Source: Pararge aegeria (Eukaryota > Arthropoda > Insecta > Lepidoptera > Nymphalidae). Taken from it: a stretch of 64,000 nt of DNA. The stretch spans positions 4,092,001 through 4,156,000 of the forward strand of contig NC_053193.1 in assembly GCF_905163445.1 (NCBI RefSeq), written 5' to 3'. The notes beneath the pieces were generated by a model, which saw only the letters and a list, made by a program, of their open reading frames with translations, did no database searches and was not told the DNA's origin. A program made the translations under genes and the position numbers. The stretch's first letter is position 1. Every line of letters begins with the position of its first letter. Shown in pieces: positions 9,293 to 21,970 of this stretch.

Positions 9293-10085
9293 ATGTCTGC
9301 TTTGATCTATATGAATTGAGAGCTATTGAACCGTAACAAAAATAAAGGCTTTTAAATAAATATTCATAGCCCCATCCAGTTCCATACACTATTAAAGCAA
9401 GGCGAAAAATCAAGCAAGGCGAAGTCTCATGTTCGAGCGTGAGCTTGTGATACTTCGTACCTTATACCATCATTTTTCGGTCGCACGCTGGACGTTATCA
9501 TAATCGCCGCTATGAACACAGGTAGGACGCAGCAATGTGAACCTCGCTCAAATAAATCTTAGTTGCTTCCGTCTACTGGATTTTAAACAAACATTAAAAT
9601 CACCCACCTAGTTCCATACACTATTAAAGCAATACGAAAAGTCACAAGTATCCTGTTCGAACGTAAGCTTGTGATACGTCCCACAAAATATCATCCTTTA
9701 CGTCGTGAGACGTGGTAATGTGAACCTCGCTTATATAAATCTTACCAAAAAATTTGCTATACTGTCTGCTTTGATCTATATGAATTTGTTAGCTATTGAA
9801 CCGTATTGATAATAAATCCTTTAAACAAACATTAAAATTACCCACCCCGTTCCATACACTATTAAAGTAAGGCAAAAAGTCACAAGTCTCACAATATATC
9901 ATCTTTTGGGTTGCACGCTGGACGCAATCATAAACGCCGCTAAGAAATCAGAGACGCGGTAATGTGAACCTCGCTTAAATAAATCTTACCAATAAGTTTG
10001 CTATACTGTCTGCTTTGATCTATATGAATTAGTCAGCTATTGAACCGTATTAATAATAAAGGCTTTTAAACAAACATTAAACGAC
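9293..10085. repeat. Tandem satellite, about 242-bp unit, about 3.3 copies
   Basis: Recurring landmarks are gctttgatctatatgaatt, agctattgaaccgta, ttccatacactattaaag and aatgtgaacctcgct. The cattaaaa/ttccatacac landmark starts near 9591, 9833 and 10075, giving a period of 242. The first unit is about 230. The array lies about 1.1 kb downstream of Sec15. Confidence 0.85.
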
Positions 10086-10448
10086 CTACCCAGTACCGAT
10101 CCCAAACAAATCAAGTATTAATGAGATTGCGAAACTAATATCTAGATCACACGCGTCGCGTACAATTTGTATCGCGAATGTGTGTACGGATGATTAATTA
10201 TTATTTTGTGAATTAGAAAGTTGAACTTGACTCATAATTCGGGGTAACGTGTACGCTATACCTACTTTTGTAAATTATACGATACAACGTAACCGAATTA
10301 AGAAATGTTGAAGGGTGCATGAGTATATTTCATAAGGAATTACCCTATAAAAATATAAGATCAAAAGAAAAATATTGATTTTTCCAAACAAACTAATTCT
10401 AAACATTAAGCTTTTATCAATTAAATTATGTTATTGAAGATACAAGAC

Positions 10449-10800
10449 AGACACGCGCATAGCACCTACGCTATGCAACGCGTAACTTATAAAGTGACAG
10501 TCACTTGATTTTGATTTTGTAAAAGCTATGGCAGTGGTTTACTCAAAAACTAATGGCTTTTCGGTTTCACAGATAAGCTTGAGAGACAATAAATAATGGG
10601 CCTCTAAAGATTGTGAAGTATTTTATTCGGAAAATAGACTCCACAGGCTTTAGAGGTAGGTATATTATTTAGATATGAAACCAAAACTCCTATAATTTTC
10701 CAGTAAACCACTGCCATAGTTTTTGCTGAAAGAAATCAGATACAGACCTAATATCGTCATCATATGTATCAAATCAAAAGACTCCTCTCACTTATTTAAT
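10449..10800. mobile_element. Fold-back element containing a 204-bp TIR core
   Basis: The core at 10521-10724 has 23-bp near-perfect inverted ends (ctatggcagtggtttact and its complement). Flanking blocks resemble 6840-7060. A MITE-like or nested fold-back element is likely; the superfamily was not assigned. Confidence 0.65.
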
Positions 10801-10884
10801 CTAAGAAATGTATCGGTATATGATAATTCCTAAGACTTCAGCCGTCTCTTGACGCGCGCGAATTCGGGGTGAATTACAGCACAA

Positions 10885-11000
10885 CAAAAGGCAGTGGCAG
10901 CGCAGTAGGGCAGACCTATGCCTCTCGTAAGTACGTCGCAGGTTTGACTCCCGGGCACCCTCTTCTGATTTACAGAGTTATGTGCGTTTTAAGAAATTAG
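10885..11000 (+). mobile_element. tRNA-like SINE fragment
   Basis: It shows a degenerate head (ggcagcgcagtagggcagac) with a B-box-like ggtttgactcccgg, then tacagagttatgtgcgtttt as in S2. Confidence 0.5.
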
Positions 11001-12200
11001 ATCACTTACATGATAGATATACCTAAGCTGTATTAAGATGCACTGTGAGATGAAGTACTTTTGGTGAATACCGGTGTCAGTTACAAGTAATATGATAGGT
11101 CATGGTCAAGCGCAAACATATTGTCAAAAAAAAAAATACAACGAAGGTTAATTTACTGACTTACATTGAAAGGATTTTTATTATTCTGCTATGCACTCGA
11201 ACTAATAAAGTTTTTATTTGATTATTTTAAATTAACTCAATTAGGAACAAAACCAAAACGGAACTTGATTTCAAGTTTAACCCGAAGATTACGGGGCATA
11301 AATAAAACATAAAATCAGCGAATGCCGCGAGATGTAGGCTATATTTGTGTCAAAGTCACTGAGTCATGCGATCGAGTTTTTTTTAACACAAGCCAATTTT
11401 ATTGGCAGCTAAGCCTAGCCACGGGTTAGCCATCGGACAGTTCTGAAACAGCCATATAAATGGGAATAACTGTGAACGCCATTTTGGTTCTTGAATTCTA
11501 ACCCAGTCAGCGAAGGAAATATTTCTACATCATGTCTCTTTTTAATTTTCTTGTAAATAAATTTATTTGAAAATAAATGTTTATTTTATAGAAAAATCAT
11601 TAAAGCCATTATGCTGCAATGTAGGACAAGTTATAGAATCATATCACTACATTATAGTTTAATATTAGTCAAGACTAATAAAGGATTATTTTTGTACGTT
11701 TATCTAACGGGATCTGTTTTTAGTTAGGCGGAATTTGGCTGTACTTACTCGTATCACTGTTATTGTCCTTTTATAATTTGTGTTCCAACCACCCAAATTC
11801 ACAATAAAGAATTTTGAATTGGAATTTAAATAGGTATGTTTAAAAACTGTAAATTAGAGTGTTAGTAGATAAATGATTACGAATATGTAAAACCATTTAG
11901 GTAACTTACCATACTGATACAAATCCAACGGAGATAATTAGAATTAAAATTAAAAAACAACTTTCCTACACCTCTAGGTTAAGCCTCCCGGGCTGTAGAT
12001 CAGTAAGGAGAAATTCGGATTTCCAGTAGTTCCTGTACTGTAGGATTGCTGAGCGGTAGCCTAGCTTAGGAGGGAGTGGTTCTACGACACCTCTTAGTAA
12101 CTTTATGGCTTTGAAAGCTTCTTAAGGTCAGTTCGCTGTGCTATCAATGCACACCGATCTCCTAGATCCAGCTATACAAATATTCGCCACGCAAGTAAGA
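11001..12200. other. Intergenic, no gene seen
   Basis: AT-rich. A LINE-like 3' end may finish near 11820 (cacaataaagaattttgaat). Nothing else was recognised. Confidence 0.4.
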
Positions 12201-12202
12201 GG

Positions 12203-12353
12203 GTAACGGTGAAGGAAAACATCGTGAGGAAACCTGCATGCCTGAGAATTGTCTATAATTTTGTCAAAGTCGTGTGGAGTCCGCCAATCCGCACTGGGCC
12301 AGCGTGGTGGACTACGGCCTTACCGTAGCACGAGACCCGCGCCCGATATTAAT
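12203..12353 (+). mobile_element. SINE S2 3' part
   Basis: It has aacggtgaaggaaaacatcg and on to gccagcgtggtggactacgg, ending at an AAT-repeat that starts the next element. Confidence 0.75.
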
Positions 12354-12625
12354 AATAAATAATAATAATAATAAATATATTACGACAATACACACATCGC
12401 CATCTAGCCCCAAAGTAAGCGAAGCTTGTGTTATGGGTACTGAGATAGCTGATGAATATTTTTTTATGAATATAATACACATAAATACTCATAATATACA
12501 GATAAACACCCAGACACTGAAAAACATTAATGTTCATCACACAAACACTCTCCAGTTGTGGGAATCGAACCCATGGCCTTGGACTCAGAAAGCAGGGTCG
12601 TTGCCCACTGCGCCACTCGGCCGTC
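12350..12625 (-). mobile_element. SINE S1, near full length
   Basis: The minus-strand head gacggccgagtggcgcagtg is at 12625. The B-box lies in gggttcgattcccac, and the tail is a (TTTA/TTA)n run at about 12350. Confidence 0.85.
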
Positions 12626-12629
12626 AAAT

Positions 12630-14120
12630 AACTATTAATAATTATGTATTAAATAATAAGTTACTCCATATGTAAGTTTTTTTTGTGTTGTTCCGACATG
12701 TTTTTCTTGACTTCATATTTGAGACAATGGTTATCGGCTTGACGCGATTCTGTAAAATTATGTCGATAGTAACAAAATTAAGAAGTTTCCTCCAACGAAG
12801 GTGGCAGACGTTTTTCTTTTTTCTCAATAAAATTTTAGGATTTAGGACAACATAAAACATATTTATTTATTTAATTTATATATAACATACTAGACATTAC
12901 TGAGTATTTTGGTAAAACATATATTTCCTAATAAAGTAGTTTTTATTTACTATTAATTTTTATTTAATAGTAAATAAAAATGATATATGAAATATAGTTA
13001 ATACTAAATCCGATCAGATTCCTAGAAACAATTAAAATAAAAAAAATCTAAAAAAATTCCTGCAAATTGCATCGTCACTAAAGTACTAATATTGAATCTG
13101 GTTGTGCCACGATCTCGAAGGTAAATTAAAGCTCCTTAAATAAAAGCTTTTAAAAAATGCCAGACTTGTCTCAGATTTGTGTCCCCCATGCAACCCAGCT
13201 TGGCAATAAACAATTTCACTTTCGATTCTCACAAGATGTCGCAACGAATACACAATTAGTACAAAAGCACTTAACTGTACCCTTAAGTTGAGTTTGCCTC
13301 GCAATCGTTAATCGTTGGAGTCGATAATTGCTCAGGAATCACTGTTGCTGATATTTTAATAAATTAATAGAAACTGTGTTATTACTACAACCCCTCGAAC
13401 ACACAGTCTTAGTTTCTAAGCACATGTTCATTTCGTTAATTTTTAATCGCCAACGATGTTACCTCGTCCTCTATAACGCCATTTTGAAAACAAAGCTAGA
13501 CACTTGAATAACAAACTACCTACCTACCACTAAACGATTAGTTATAGAGTACCTAACGCAGGCGACAAGGTATTTTTAAACGTTATCCAAAAAAATATTC
13601 TAAAGAATTACCTAAGATCAATAGGTACGGTTTTTGGCAATGCTAAAACATATCTGCTTTAAAATTGGACCTTCGATAGCTCTTGAGTGTGCTTTTATAA
13701 TTTAAAAATATGAATTTGGAAACTATGTCGTTACAGAATATGACTTTAGGGTCTCGGACGTTAAAATATGCCTAATGATTAACTTCCAAAAGTTGACAAT
13801 TCGTACGAAACGGTGAAGGTTTGGAACCTCAGTATGGAACGCTGTACGGGAATATTTATTATCTACCAAGTATAACTTTGTGTCGATTTTTATAATAATA
13901 TTTATGGACGGGTCAAGCAGATGGTACGCGGAATACCATCGTCTATAAACAGAGCAAAACTTCGCACGGCAAGGAATACGTCTTTCAAAGTCCTTGGAAT
14001 ATACGAATATACGGCTCAACCTATCAACCTGAGGCTTATATTCCCGTAATTGGGTACACCGTCGACTACGCCCTTTAGACCGAAAAATAGCTTTGCTGCA
14101 TTGCTGTGACAGCGGCAGAA
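12630..14120. other. Intergenic, no gene seen
   Basis: Apart from a 17-bp-arm hairpin at about 12944-12985 (tttttatttactattaa and its complement), nothing is identifiable. The open frames show no recognisable protein. Confidence 0.4.
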
Positions 14121-14121
14121 A

Positions 14122-14960
14122 TAAGAAGAAGAAGAACGCTTTATTGCACGTATAACATAAAGGAAGAGAGACAGTAAGAAGTTTTCTGTAAAACACATTG
14201 CAGGCATGCCAAGGCGGCCTTATGCCTTTGGCAGCGGAAAGCAATCTCTTGCAAGCAACGTTTGTAAGTAGGACTTGCATCTAGAGAACAGAATAGTGCC
14301 AAGTGTTCTAATAAATACATATATACGAAAATGTGTAGATAACAATACGTACATAAATAATTTAAATTAATATGCATAATATCTATGAATGTATACACAA
14401 GTAGATTTTTATACATGATACACATAGAATAGTAAAGCAACAACTTCAAATGCCATCACTCAAAGAGAGGTAGGAGTCCTTCAGAAGACTCTTTAAGGGA
14501 ATAACTACTACAGATTTCACCAGGCAGATTGTTCCAGAACATAATAGCCTCAAAGGTGAAAGAATTACCCAAGAACTTCGTTTTACAAATAGGGAGCACT
14601 AGACGATTACGAGAAGTAGAGTCAAGATTTAGAGGGAGATATTTGATTACTAAAATAGTGTAAAACCAGGACAGTAGATGATGTTCCCGACGCAATCTTA
14701 TACGCAACTATTTCAGTTCCGTACGATATGTGATCAAATTTACGCAATTGACCGTACAAACCGGATGCATACCTTTTGAAGGCGCTCGAGCTTATTAAGA
14801 AGTTCTTCGGTCAGGATAACATGAGTCAGTATAATCCAGTAAAGGAAGGAGGGAAATAAGCATCGGCGTAATATCATTTGGCGCCCATTGAAATCCCTCT
14901 TTACTTGAGATGGTGTACTCGTACTAAATCCACCGTTACACTTAACGACCTCCAAAGAAA
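14122..14960 (-). mobile_element. Jockey/CR1-like LINE 3' fragment with RT C-terminal region
   Basis: Minus-strand frames encode LTEELLNKLERLQKVCIRFV (14740-14955) and CKTKFLGNSFTFEAIMFWNN (14456-14707). These are typical of the region after the reverse transcriptase fingers/palm in non-LTR elements. A 3' UTR with taaggccgccttggcatgcc, an AATAAA and a TTC-rich tail near 14122 follows. It is frame-broken and 5' truncated, so inactive. Confidence 0.8.
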
Positions 14961-15432
14961 TGTGGAATATTTTTTAATTCACTCATAACTTGTTATGGAT
15001 TAACGATATAGTTTAATTTTGATATGCTTGATTGCGCTGAGGCCTGTTTTTTTAATTATTTATTAAAAACAATAGCTACAAACGATATGAAACTTTTTTT
15101 GCAACGCCTATGTAATTCTATACATCTCATTGCGAGACTTAAATACCCTATATTTTAGTAGATAGGTATTTATTTATTTTTAAATAAATTAATCTAAACT
15201 TATCCCTGATTCGATGGTTTTGTGGTTTACCTGTAACGTGGATCTTGCGGTCTTATGTTTGATTCCCTGTCGGGCCTAAAATTGTTTTTTTTTGAAACTT
15301 AGAGCATGAGTATTTCAAGGTTGTTAACCAAAGGGGTGGAACGGCTTTCTATTAATTCCGTGGGGCCAAACATATCTCTTAATGCTTTGACGTTAACACT
15401 TTTAGCGATGTTTATTGCATCTATAGTCTGCA

Positions 15433-15575
15433 TCTGTAGTCTGCAGTGGGCAGAGTCCAAGGCCGTGGGTTCGATTTCCACAACTGGGAAATGTTTCTGT
15501 AATGAACATGAGTGTTTTTCAGTGTCTGGGTGTTTATCTGTGTTTTATAAGTATTTATGTATGTTATTCATCTTA
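15433..15575 (+). mobile_element. SINE S1 5' part
   Basis: It carries cagtgggcagagtccaaggc, gggttcgatttccac and the body up to tatgtatgttattcatctta. There it is replaced by an unrelated repeat (15576-15690). Confidence 0.75.
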
Positions 15576-15690
15576 GGAACTGTGCCTCGCTGCGGTGGTT
15601 TCGAGGACGTTTTAGATTTTATTAAGTTTTAAATAGTTTATTTTAGGTTATATTTATATTTTAAAGAAACAATATTACTATAATAAAGTT
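15576..15690 (+). mobile_element. LINE tail fragment, same as 25906-26110
   Basis: The block tgcctcgctgcggtggtttc and on to tttaggttatatttat is shared with 25997-26076. It ends with an AATAAA. Confidence 0.65.
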
Positions 15691-15699
15691 TATTATCAG

Positions 15700-16100
15700 T
15701 ATTCTTCTTTTATTTCTTTACCTTTTAGTGGTGTGAAAATAAAGATAATAAATCGATACATAATAGTACCTGCCGGAATAAGTCGTAGTGGAATAAAGAA
15801 AATGTACAGAAATTCAATACAAAATAATCTATGATAATAATATACTTGTGTTTTAAATAAATGGTATTTTTAATTCGGCAAACCTTCTCACGGCGTATTG
15901 TATTTGTATGTATTGTACAAGTATATCATCAATAACACTGACAATGCAACAATTCCCACGAATAACATATGTAGGCGGACGTACCTTGAGTCGCCATAAG
16001 GGATTTCGCTTGTAAGTGTCGGTACTTTGATACAGTTTCTGACTCACAAGGAAGTTGTTTATCAGCAAGGGTTTTAAAAATTGGGTCAATTTACTACCTA
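15700..16100. other. Intergenic, nothing recognised
   Basis: No coding or repeat assignment. Confidence 0.4.
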
Positions 16101-16103
16101 ATA

Positions 16104-16327
16104 CTAATACACATCGCCATCTAGCCCCAAAGTAAGCGTAGCTTGTGTTATGTGTACTAAGATAGCTGATGAATATTTTTATGGATACACATACTTACTT
16201 ATATATAGAGATAGACACGGAAAAGCATTAATGTTCAACACAAAATCATTTTTTCAGTTGTGGGAATCGAATCCACGGCCTTGGATGCAGAAAGCAGCGT
16301 CGCTGCCCACTGCGCTAAGCGGCTGTC
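16104..16327 (-). mobile_element. SINE S1 copy
   Basis: The minus-strand tRNA-like head is at the right end (gggaatcgaatccacggcc on plus). The tail acatcgccatctagccccaa is at the left. Confidence 0.8.
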
Positions 16328-16337
16328 CAAGTTTACC

Positions 16338-16795
16338 CCTTTTTTTTATTGAACTACCTGTTAGCCCTAGACTGCACTCTTACGAACGTCCCGACGTGTG
16401 ATGAAGTCTAAGAAGGCAGCGGGCTAACCTATTTGGAGTACGGAACTCCAATCGATGTCTGCGCGGCACCGTACAGCACCTGTTTGTCAAAATTCAAAAT
16501 TTATTTATTTCAAGTAGGCCTAATATAAGCACTTTTGACAAGTCTGCCTGTTTGTAGTGACTGTTCCACCGGTTCAGAAGGCAAATTCTACCGAGAAGAA
16601 GCCGGCAAGAAACTCAGCAGTTGCTCTTTTCCATCATCAACAATTTTCATTTTAACGTTTAAAACATACATGTCAGTAGGGTGGTAACTAGTCACGGCCG
16701 AAGCCTCCCATCAGAAGTTATAAATTCCCAAATAACCCCGGCGGGGATCGAACCCGGGACCTCTTCTCTCTGAGAGGAGACCCGTGCCCTGTAGA
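16338..16795 (-). mobile_element. Mosaic of S3 SINE pieces and a LINE 3' end
   Basis: S3 tail motifs occur at about 16338-16474. A common lepidopteran LINE tail (tttcaagtaggcctaa) lies at about 16493-16690, and an S3 head (gggatcgaacccgggacctc) at about 16675-16795. Confidence 0.55.
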
Positions 16796-16999
16796 GGACC
16801 GTTAACGGGTTGATGTCTTGATGATGATGATGAAAATCCTATAACATACCATTGCTGGATGGTATCCCATAATCACCATTGAGCAGACGGGTTGGTGATC
16901 GCAATATATAGTAGTAGTAGCACAGGAGGCGCTGGTGCCCGGTCTCCGTTATATTTCCTTAGTCGCCTCGTACGACACCTGAGCACGACACACAGAACA

Positions 17000-17106
17000 T
17001 TATGGGCAACTCTCAGGCATGCAGATTTAATTACGATGTTTTCTTTCACAGTTTAAATTAAGTGATATTTAAATTGCTAAAACTCAAAACGCACTAAGCA
17101 CCAAAA
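17000..17106 (-). mobile_element. SINE S2 fragment
   Basis: It carries caactctcaggcatgcag and on to aaaacgcactaagc, which is part of the S2 body on the minus strand. Confidence 0.6.
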
Positions 17107-17164
17107 TGTCAGTAGGGTGGGGCTCGTATTCGGTCTCTCCGAATGGGAAGTCGAAGCCTTTCAC

Positions 17165-17490
17165 AAGGTTATTCATCATCATCATCATCATCAGGTCTTT
17201 TGCAGGGAGTACCTACCAAATACCACGGTCTAGGGCCGCTTGGGTCGAGCGGCTACAAGCTACACGCTTGATGTCGTCCATCCACCTCGTGGGGGGTCTA
17301 CAAACTATGCGTTTACCGGTGCGGTGTCGTCATTCCAGCGAATTGGGACCCCAACGTCCTTCGGTTCTCCGAGTTATGTACCCCTCCTATTGCCACTTCA
17401 TCTTCACGACTCGCTGAGCTATTTCTTCTATGGATCTCCTCATTTCTGATTTGATCACGTTGAGATACTCCAAGCATAGCTAGCTCTTCA
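17165..17490 (-). mobile_element. RTE-like LINE 3' end
   Basis: On the minus strand it contains RPPTRWMDDIK-type coding remnants (plus: tggatggacgacat complement), the 3' motif (ctcccTgcaaaagacct-like) and a (GAT)n tail. It is the same family as 32531-32970. Confidence 0.78.
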
Positions 17491-17559
17491 TTGCCAGCTG
17501 ACTCTGGGCCTTCTTATGAGGCCCATAGTAATCGCTATCGCGATCGCTAAGACGTTACT

Positions 17560-17770
17560 AGCGAAAACGCAACGTTTCTGATACTAACCGCTAAAGTTCG
17601 GAACGCTCTTCCTCGAATCAGTGTGTCCTGCCACGTACAACCGTAATGCCTTAAAGGCGAGAGCGAATAGGCATCTTCTAGGCAAACGAGCTCCAACTTA
17701 GACCTCATTAATGTTTTCCAACAGGCATGATAGTCGTCAAGGGCAAGCCAATATAGTTTTAAAAAAAATA
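17560..17770 (+). mobile_element. LINE RT C-terminal remnant
   Basis: A frameshifted remnant (TAKVRNALP; then in another frame NRHLLGKRAPT) matches the family at 45426-45715. It ends in oligo(A). Confidence 0.65.
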
Positions 17771-20100
17771 TTGTAAAAATATTAAATTTAGTTTACAAAG
17801 AACTCCTTGAATGCTTAAAATATTGCAAATCGCAACGTAGTTTACCAAAACTATATCCAGTAATTTCACGATCACAACCATAACGACAGCGCATATTAAC
17901 GCCTCTTGAGCAGGCGAATTTTGGCATAGAGTTGTTTATAATCTCATTAATCCCAGACTAGGTCACATGCCCACGTCTGTTTTGACTAATGTTGGGACTG
18001 TTATCAGATAATACGTTATAGGCGGCTTAACCTCGATACGGCGTGACTCGCCCACCGTCGATATATGCCAATATGTGAGATACGATTTCGATATTCATTG
18101 CATATAATTTGAACATAAATAACGCCGACTTTGGGCCGACGTACATTGATTCCAATTAAGTTATATTATACAAGATTTCAAGTGAACTAATTTTGCAGGA
18201 TTCATTTATATAATGTTGTGATATGGTGGTTGATGGAGAGTACTCGTAGTATTTCTATTTCTTTAAAAGTAGGAGCAAGTAGAAGTTAGTCGATATAAAA
18301 TAAATAAGGAGTTAGAGTTGTTTTGTTATTCCCCTATTTTCAAATTTTCAGGGACGTATAAATTTTTTCTGTAGCAGTATTCTACGGCGCTACATAGCTT
18401 CGCCGCAGTCCCGTACCTCACGGGCTTCAGTTTAGGGTATATATAGTCCTACGGCCCCATTATTTCATATTTTGTGTTGCTCTTAGCATGTTTACTAAAT
18501 GAATACTTTTGCTCTTTGACCCTGACTAGTTACTTACTTCAACATGTAGCATACATTTTTATGCAGAGAGAAATAGCTATCTCCATCACAAATTTCAGCA
18601 AAATCGTTTTTGTGTTTGAGGCGCAAAAACAAATAAAGTAATATATAGAAAGTTGTGGCGAATATGTGTGGTTTAAGCATAAAATCGTCTACAATTGACG
18701 GATAAATCAGTTAACAAACGAAATAAGAGCAGAGAATCTCCTGAATTTATCTGCTGACTTGTTTGCCGGCTCTTCTCAGTGGAATCTGACTTCCGAATCG
18801 GTGGTAGAGTCGCTACAAACAAACTGACTTAATGTTTCAAAAGTTTAGTAAGTAAGTTTTCAATCAGGCCTAGTTTGTACGTTAGCTTATAAACTAGGCC
18901 TACTTGAAACAAATGAATTTTGAATTTTGGAAAAATGTAGGGTTCCCGCTTGTTTTTATTTTTCACAGAGCAAGAGATCAATAGGTTTTCGCGAAACTTT
19001 GTGCTTGGAGGCATTTTCTATCAGTCTTACCTTTGGTAATATGGAAAGGTAGATCATACATAGAGAGCATACACATAAATTTCCACGCAAACGTAATCTC
19101 GGGCAATAACTAGTAAAAATAGTTGTTTTCTTTTCTAAGTAATATGTTTTTTTTTCATTTTATATAAGGGTATTAGCAGTGTGTGATGTAGTTTCAAGTT
19201 TTATTAAATACCTTGTTAATTAATGTTAAGTGTATATATAATGTTAGTCCTTTAGTTTACGTTTTATGAATGTGTATTTATTGTATAGCGTCGGCTTCCT
19301 ATAAAATAAAATTAAAAAAGTTTGGATTAGCGTGAACCCAGTGTACGTGTAACCTATAGACCCGTGGGCTATGATCTTTACATTTTCGATGAGGTCAATA
19401 CACGCCCATTAGAAGTGGAAAGGTGTCCAAGAACTGGCAAGCGGCAGTTATACAAGGTTTTATGCGATTTAACTGCGGCCCAACTCTCAGTGGTCGATTA
19501 ATGTCAAAAATTAACGAATGATATAAAACTGGAATTATTAGTTTTTTCTAGTTAGCACACTTCAAATAAATATTAGGTATATTGTATGTACTGTGTGGGT
19601 GGGAACCTATGAATATTTTGTTGTTATTTTTTATTTGTCTCCTTCAGGACAGGCAAAGATCATAACCATGCAGCCTATACAATCGTATAATTGATGCATG
19701 AGTACCAACGGATCATTTTTATTCCCTAATTGTTTGATAATACATATATACGGAACGAATATTTTTTTTCATTTGTTATACTTTTTTATTGATCGACCAC
19801 TGACACACACACATAAATAATAATAATTTATAAATATTTAATTTTTGTAATAGCAGCGTGCTGCCAAAAAGTAATGATAAAATAAAAGAAAAACGTTTTT
19901 TAACTCTAAACAAATCACAAAAATAATAGAAAACATATATTTTTTTTAGAAAATTAGCAAAAATAATGTTCAAATGGTAAGGCCACGTACCTAAGGCCTT
20001 TTGTCTTTGCAATGGTCATATTTTAGTTGCCGAGCAAATTCTCACGGAAGTCGCTTCACATGTTCAGCAAGGTTGAACTGTTGAAAGGGCCACTCATCAC
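17771..20100. other. Intergenic, mostly unassigned
   Basis: A LINE-tail-like piece lies at about 18720-18935 (aaactaggcctacttgaaac). No gene is supported. Confidence 0.4.
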
Positions 20101-20149
20101 TCAAGTCAAGGGGAAATCAACTCTGTTGGATCATTAAAATTACGAAAAT

Positions 20150-20251
20150 CAGATTTTAAAAAAGCGAAAAAACATTCATACTCCCGAAAAGCAAATTCAA
20201 ATTACTAAACTTACTTTATTGCACCCGTGCGAAGCCAGGGCGGGTCGCTAG
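20150..20251 (+). mobile_element. Helitron-like 3' end
   Basis: It ends cgtgcgaagccagggcgggt-cgCTAG followed by T, a CTRR-T terminus. The 5' end was not found. Confidence 0.55.
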
Positions 20252-20449
20252 TCAGTTTATAAATAAGAGAGTTATGAGATAACAAACAAAACCTGCGAGG
20301 CTTTACACATTTTCCCCATTATGAGGTTCGGCATACAAATAAAAAACCTCGTAGCTTCAAAATTTAAACAATTTATTATTATCAGAGATTTTATTTTCAA
20401 CCTTTTTAAATTAGGCTTATTTATTTATATAAACAACTATATTGCATAA

Positions 20450-20545
20450 TATAGGAAACACGCACAGGAATACTTACTTAAATATAACAATGTGCAAAAG
20501 GCGGCCTTATCTCAAAAAGTGATCTCTTCCAGGCTACCTTAACTA
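20450..20545 (-). mobile_element. LINE 3' end fragment
   Basis: It has the aaaggcggccttatct and gatctcttccaggctacc blocks of the jockey/CR1-like LINE tail. Confidence 0.6.
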
Positions 20546-21130
20546 AAGGAATAAGGCAGTGACGGGAAATCGCAATTTTAAAGTCTTAATATGTATGGAA
20601 TTCTGAGTAGGTGGGATAACTAATAAATTGTATCCAAGGTTTTTATTTCGGTATCATCGTGTACCTGTTTTGTTTATTAAGTTGGCTGTTTCAGACATTT
20701 CAGGGTTGAAAAATGATAAATTACAATCGTGCACAACTTCGTTTACGAAACCTAATTCATCTTCATATTCAAGTAGTTTTTAATAATATGGTTCTAATTA
20801 ATAGAGTTTAAGAACATTTCATCATTCATTTCAGTTGAAAGTCACGGGCAGAGTCTGAGATCCAATTTGACATCTCTACCTCCGCAGTCCTGTCGTGATC
20901 CATGCAACAGGGTGGAAATATTTACAAATCCTAAAACATTGTCGTGGTATGTACCTACCAGTTGAACTATATTTAAGAATTTTTGAGTAACTACGAAAAT
21001 CTTAGTTTAAAATCTTTAGAGTTTAAAGACTGCCTCATTGGTCTAGTCGTTAGCATGTTCACCCCTGGTAATCCGGCCCCTGTCTACTCCATCGCCCCCT
21101 GTAAACCGACATGTCTATTATTATTGAATT
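20546..21130. other. Intergenic, nothing recognised
   Basis: The region has no coding similarity I can name. Confidence 0.4.
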
Positions 21131-21131
21131 C

Positions 21132-21470
21132 TTCTGCCCGCGACTTCGTCTGCGCGGACTTCAGAATTGGGTTTAAAGCTTCGCTCGTTAACAATTTTTA
21201 ATCTTACCACCGGAACTATTTGAGAGATCGGTATAGGAAGTGCATGTCCTTTTCCATAGCATAGGTGATACCAAATTTCAAAGCTGTTTGCCCGTAACAA
21301 TCTTCAATTTTCCCTCGGAAACTACTTAAGTAATCGGGATAAAAGGTAGGCTATGTTCTTTTCCATGTCAAAGGCTACATGCTTGCCAAATTTCATCCAA
21401 ATCGGTTGAGCCGTTTTTGCGTAATCGAGTAACAAACATCAACACTTTCACATTTATAATATTAGTAGGA
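21132..21470 (-). mobile_element. Helitron-like element
   Basis: The minus-strand 5' end is TCCTACTAATATTATAAATG and the other end is cgcgacttcgtctgcgcgg on plus. The internal motif aaatcggttgagccgttttt is typical of this lepidopteran group. Confidence 0.6.
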
Positions 21471-21507
21471 TATTTTAAGTCTTCGTTAATGTAACTATTG
21501 ATTGTAT

Positions 21508-21612
21508 ATTATTGATAAAAATATTCATTCGTCACTTTAGTACCTAAAACACAAGCTACGCTTTCTTTGCGTCTAGATGGCGATGTGTGTATTGTCGTAG
21601 TATATTTAAAAT
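21508..21612 (+). mobile_element. SINE S1 3' part
   Basis: It carries aaaatattcattcgtcactt and on to gatggcgatgtgtgtattgt, with the cgtagtatattta tail. It is 5' truncated. Confidence 0.75.
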
Positions 21613-21970
21613 TATTTATTTAAAAAAAAAAGTTTAAAACGCACATAACTTAGAAACGTTACAGGTACGTGCTGAATCAGCGCTCCTTATAACTTGCCTA
21701 TAATATCTTAGCCTAATTATATGACTATGCATTCTAAATCGACGTCGTTATCTGTCTTTATAAAAATCTAAGAATAAAAATACATGTCACATAAATACTA
21801 TGTCACAGCTTATATTAGGTATGTCGGTTTTTTTGCTTTTATTATAAAATTAATCCGCCCAAATACCACTTCCTTGTCTTGTTAATTAGACAGTTTGAAA
21901 TGTATATTTATTTAGAGCTGTATGTTGGTGGGCAGCATATATAATATCAAAGCACTGCTAATAAAATTGC

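Noticed and set aside
12274..12675. 133-residue plus-strand open frame
   Set aside because: It crosses an S2 SINE, an AAT repeat and the antisense of an S1 SINE; it is a chance frame.
13723..14280. 185-residue minus-strand open frame
   Set aside because: It runs through the LINE 3' UTR and tail and unrelated flank. There is no coherent protein and no splice support.
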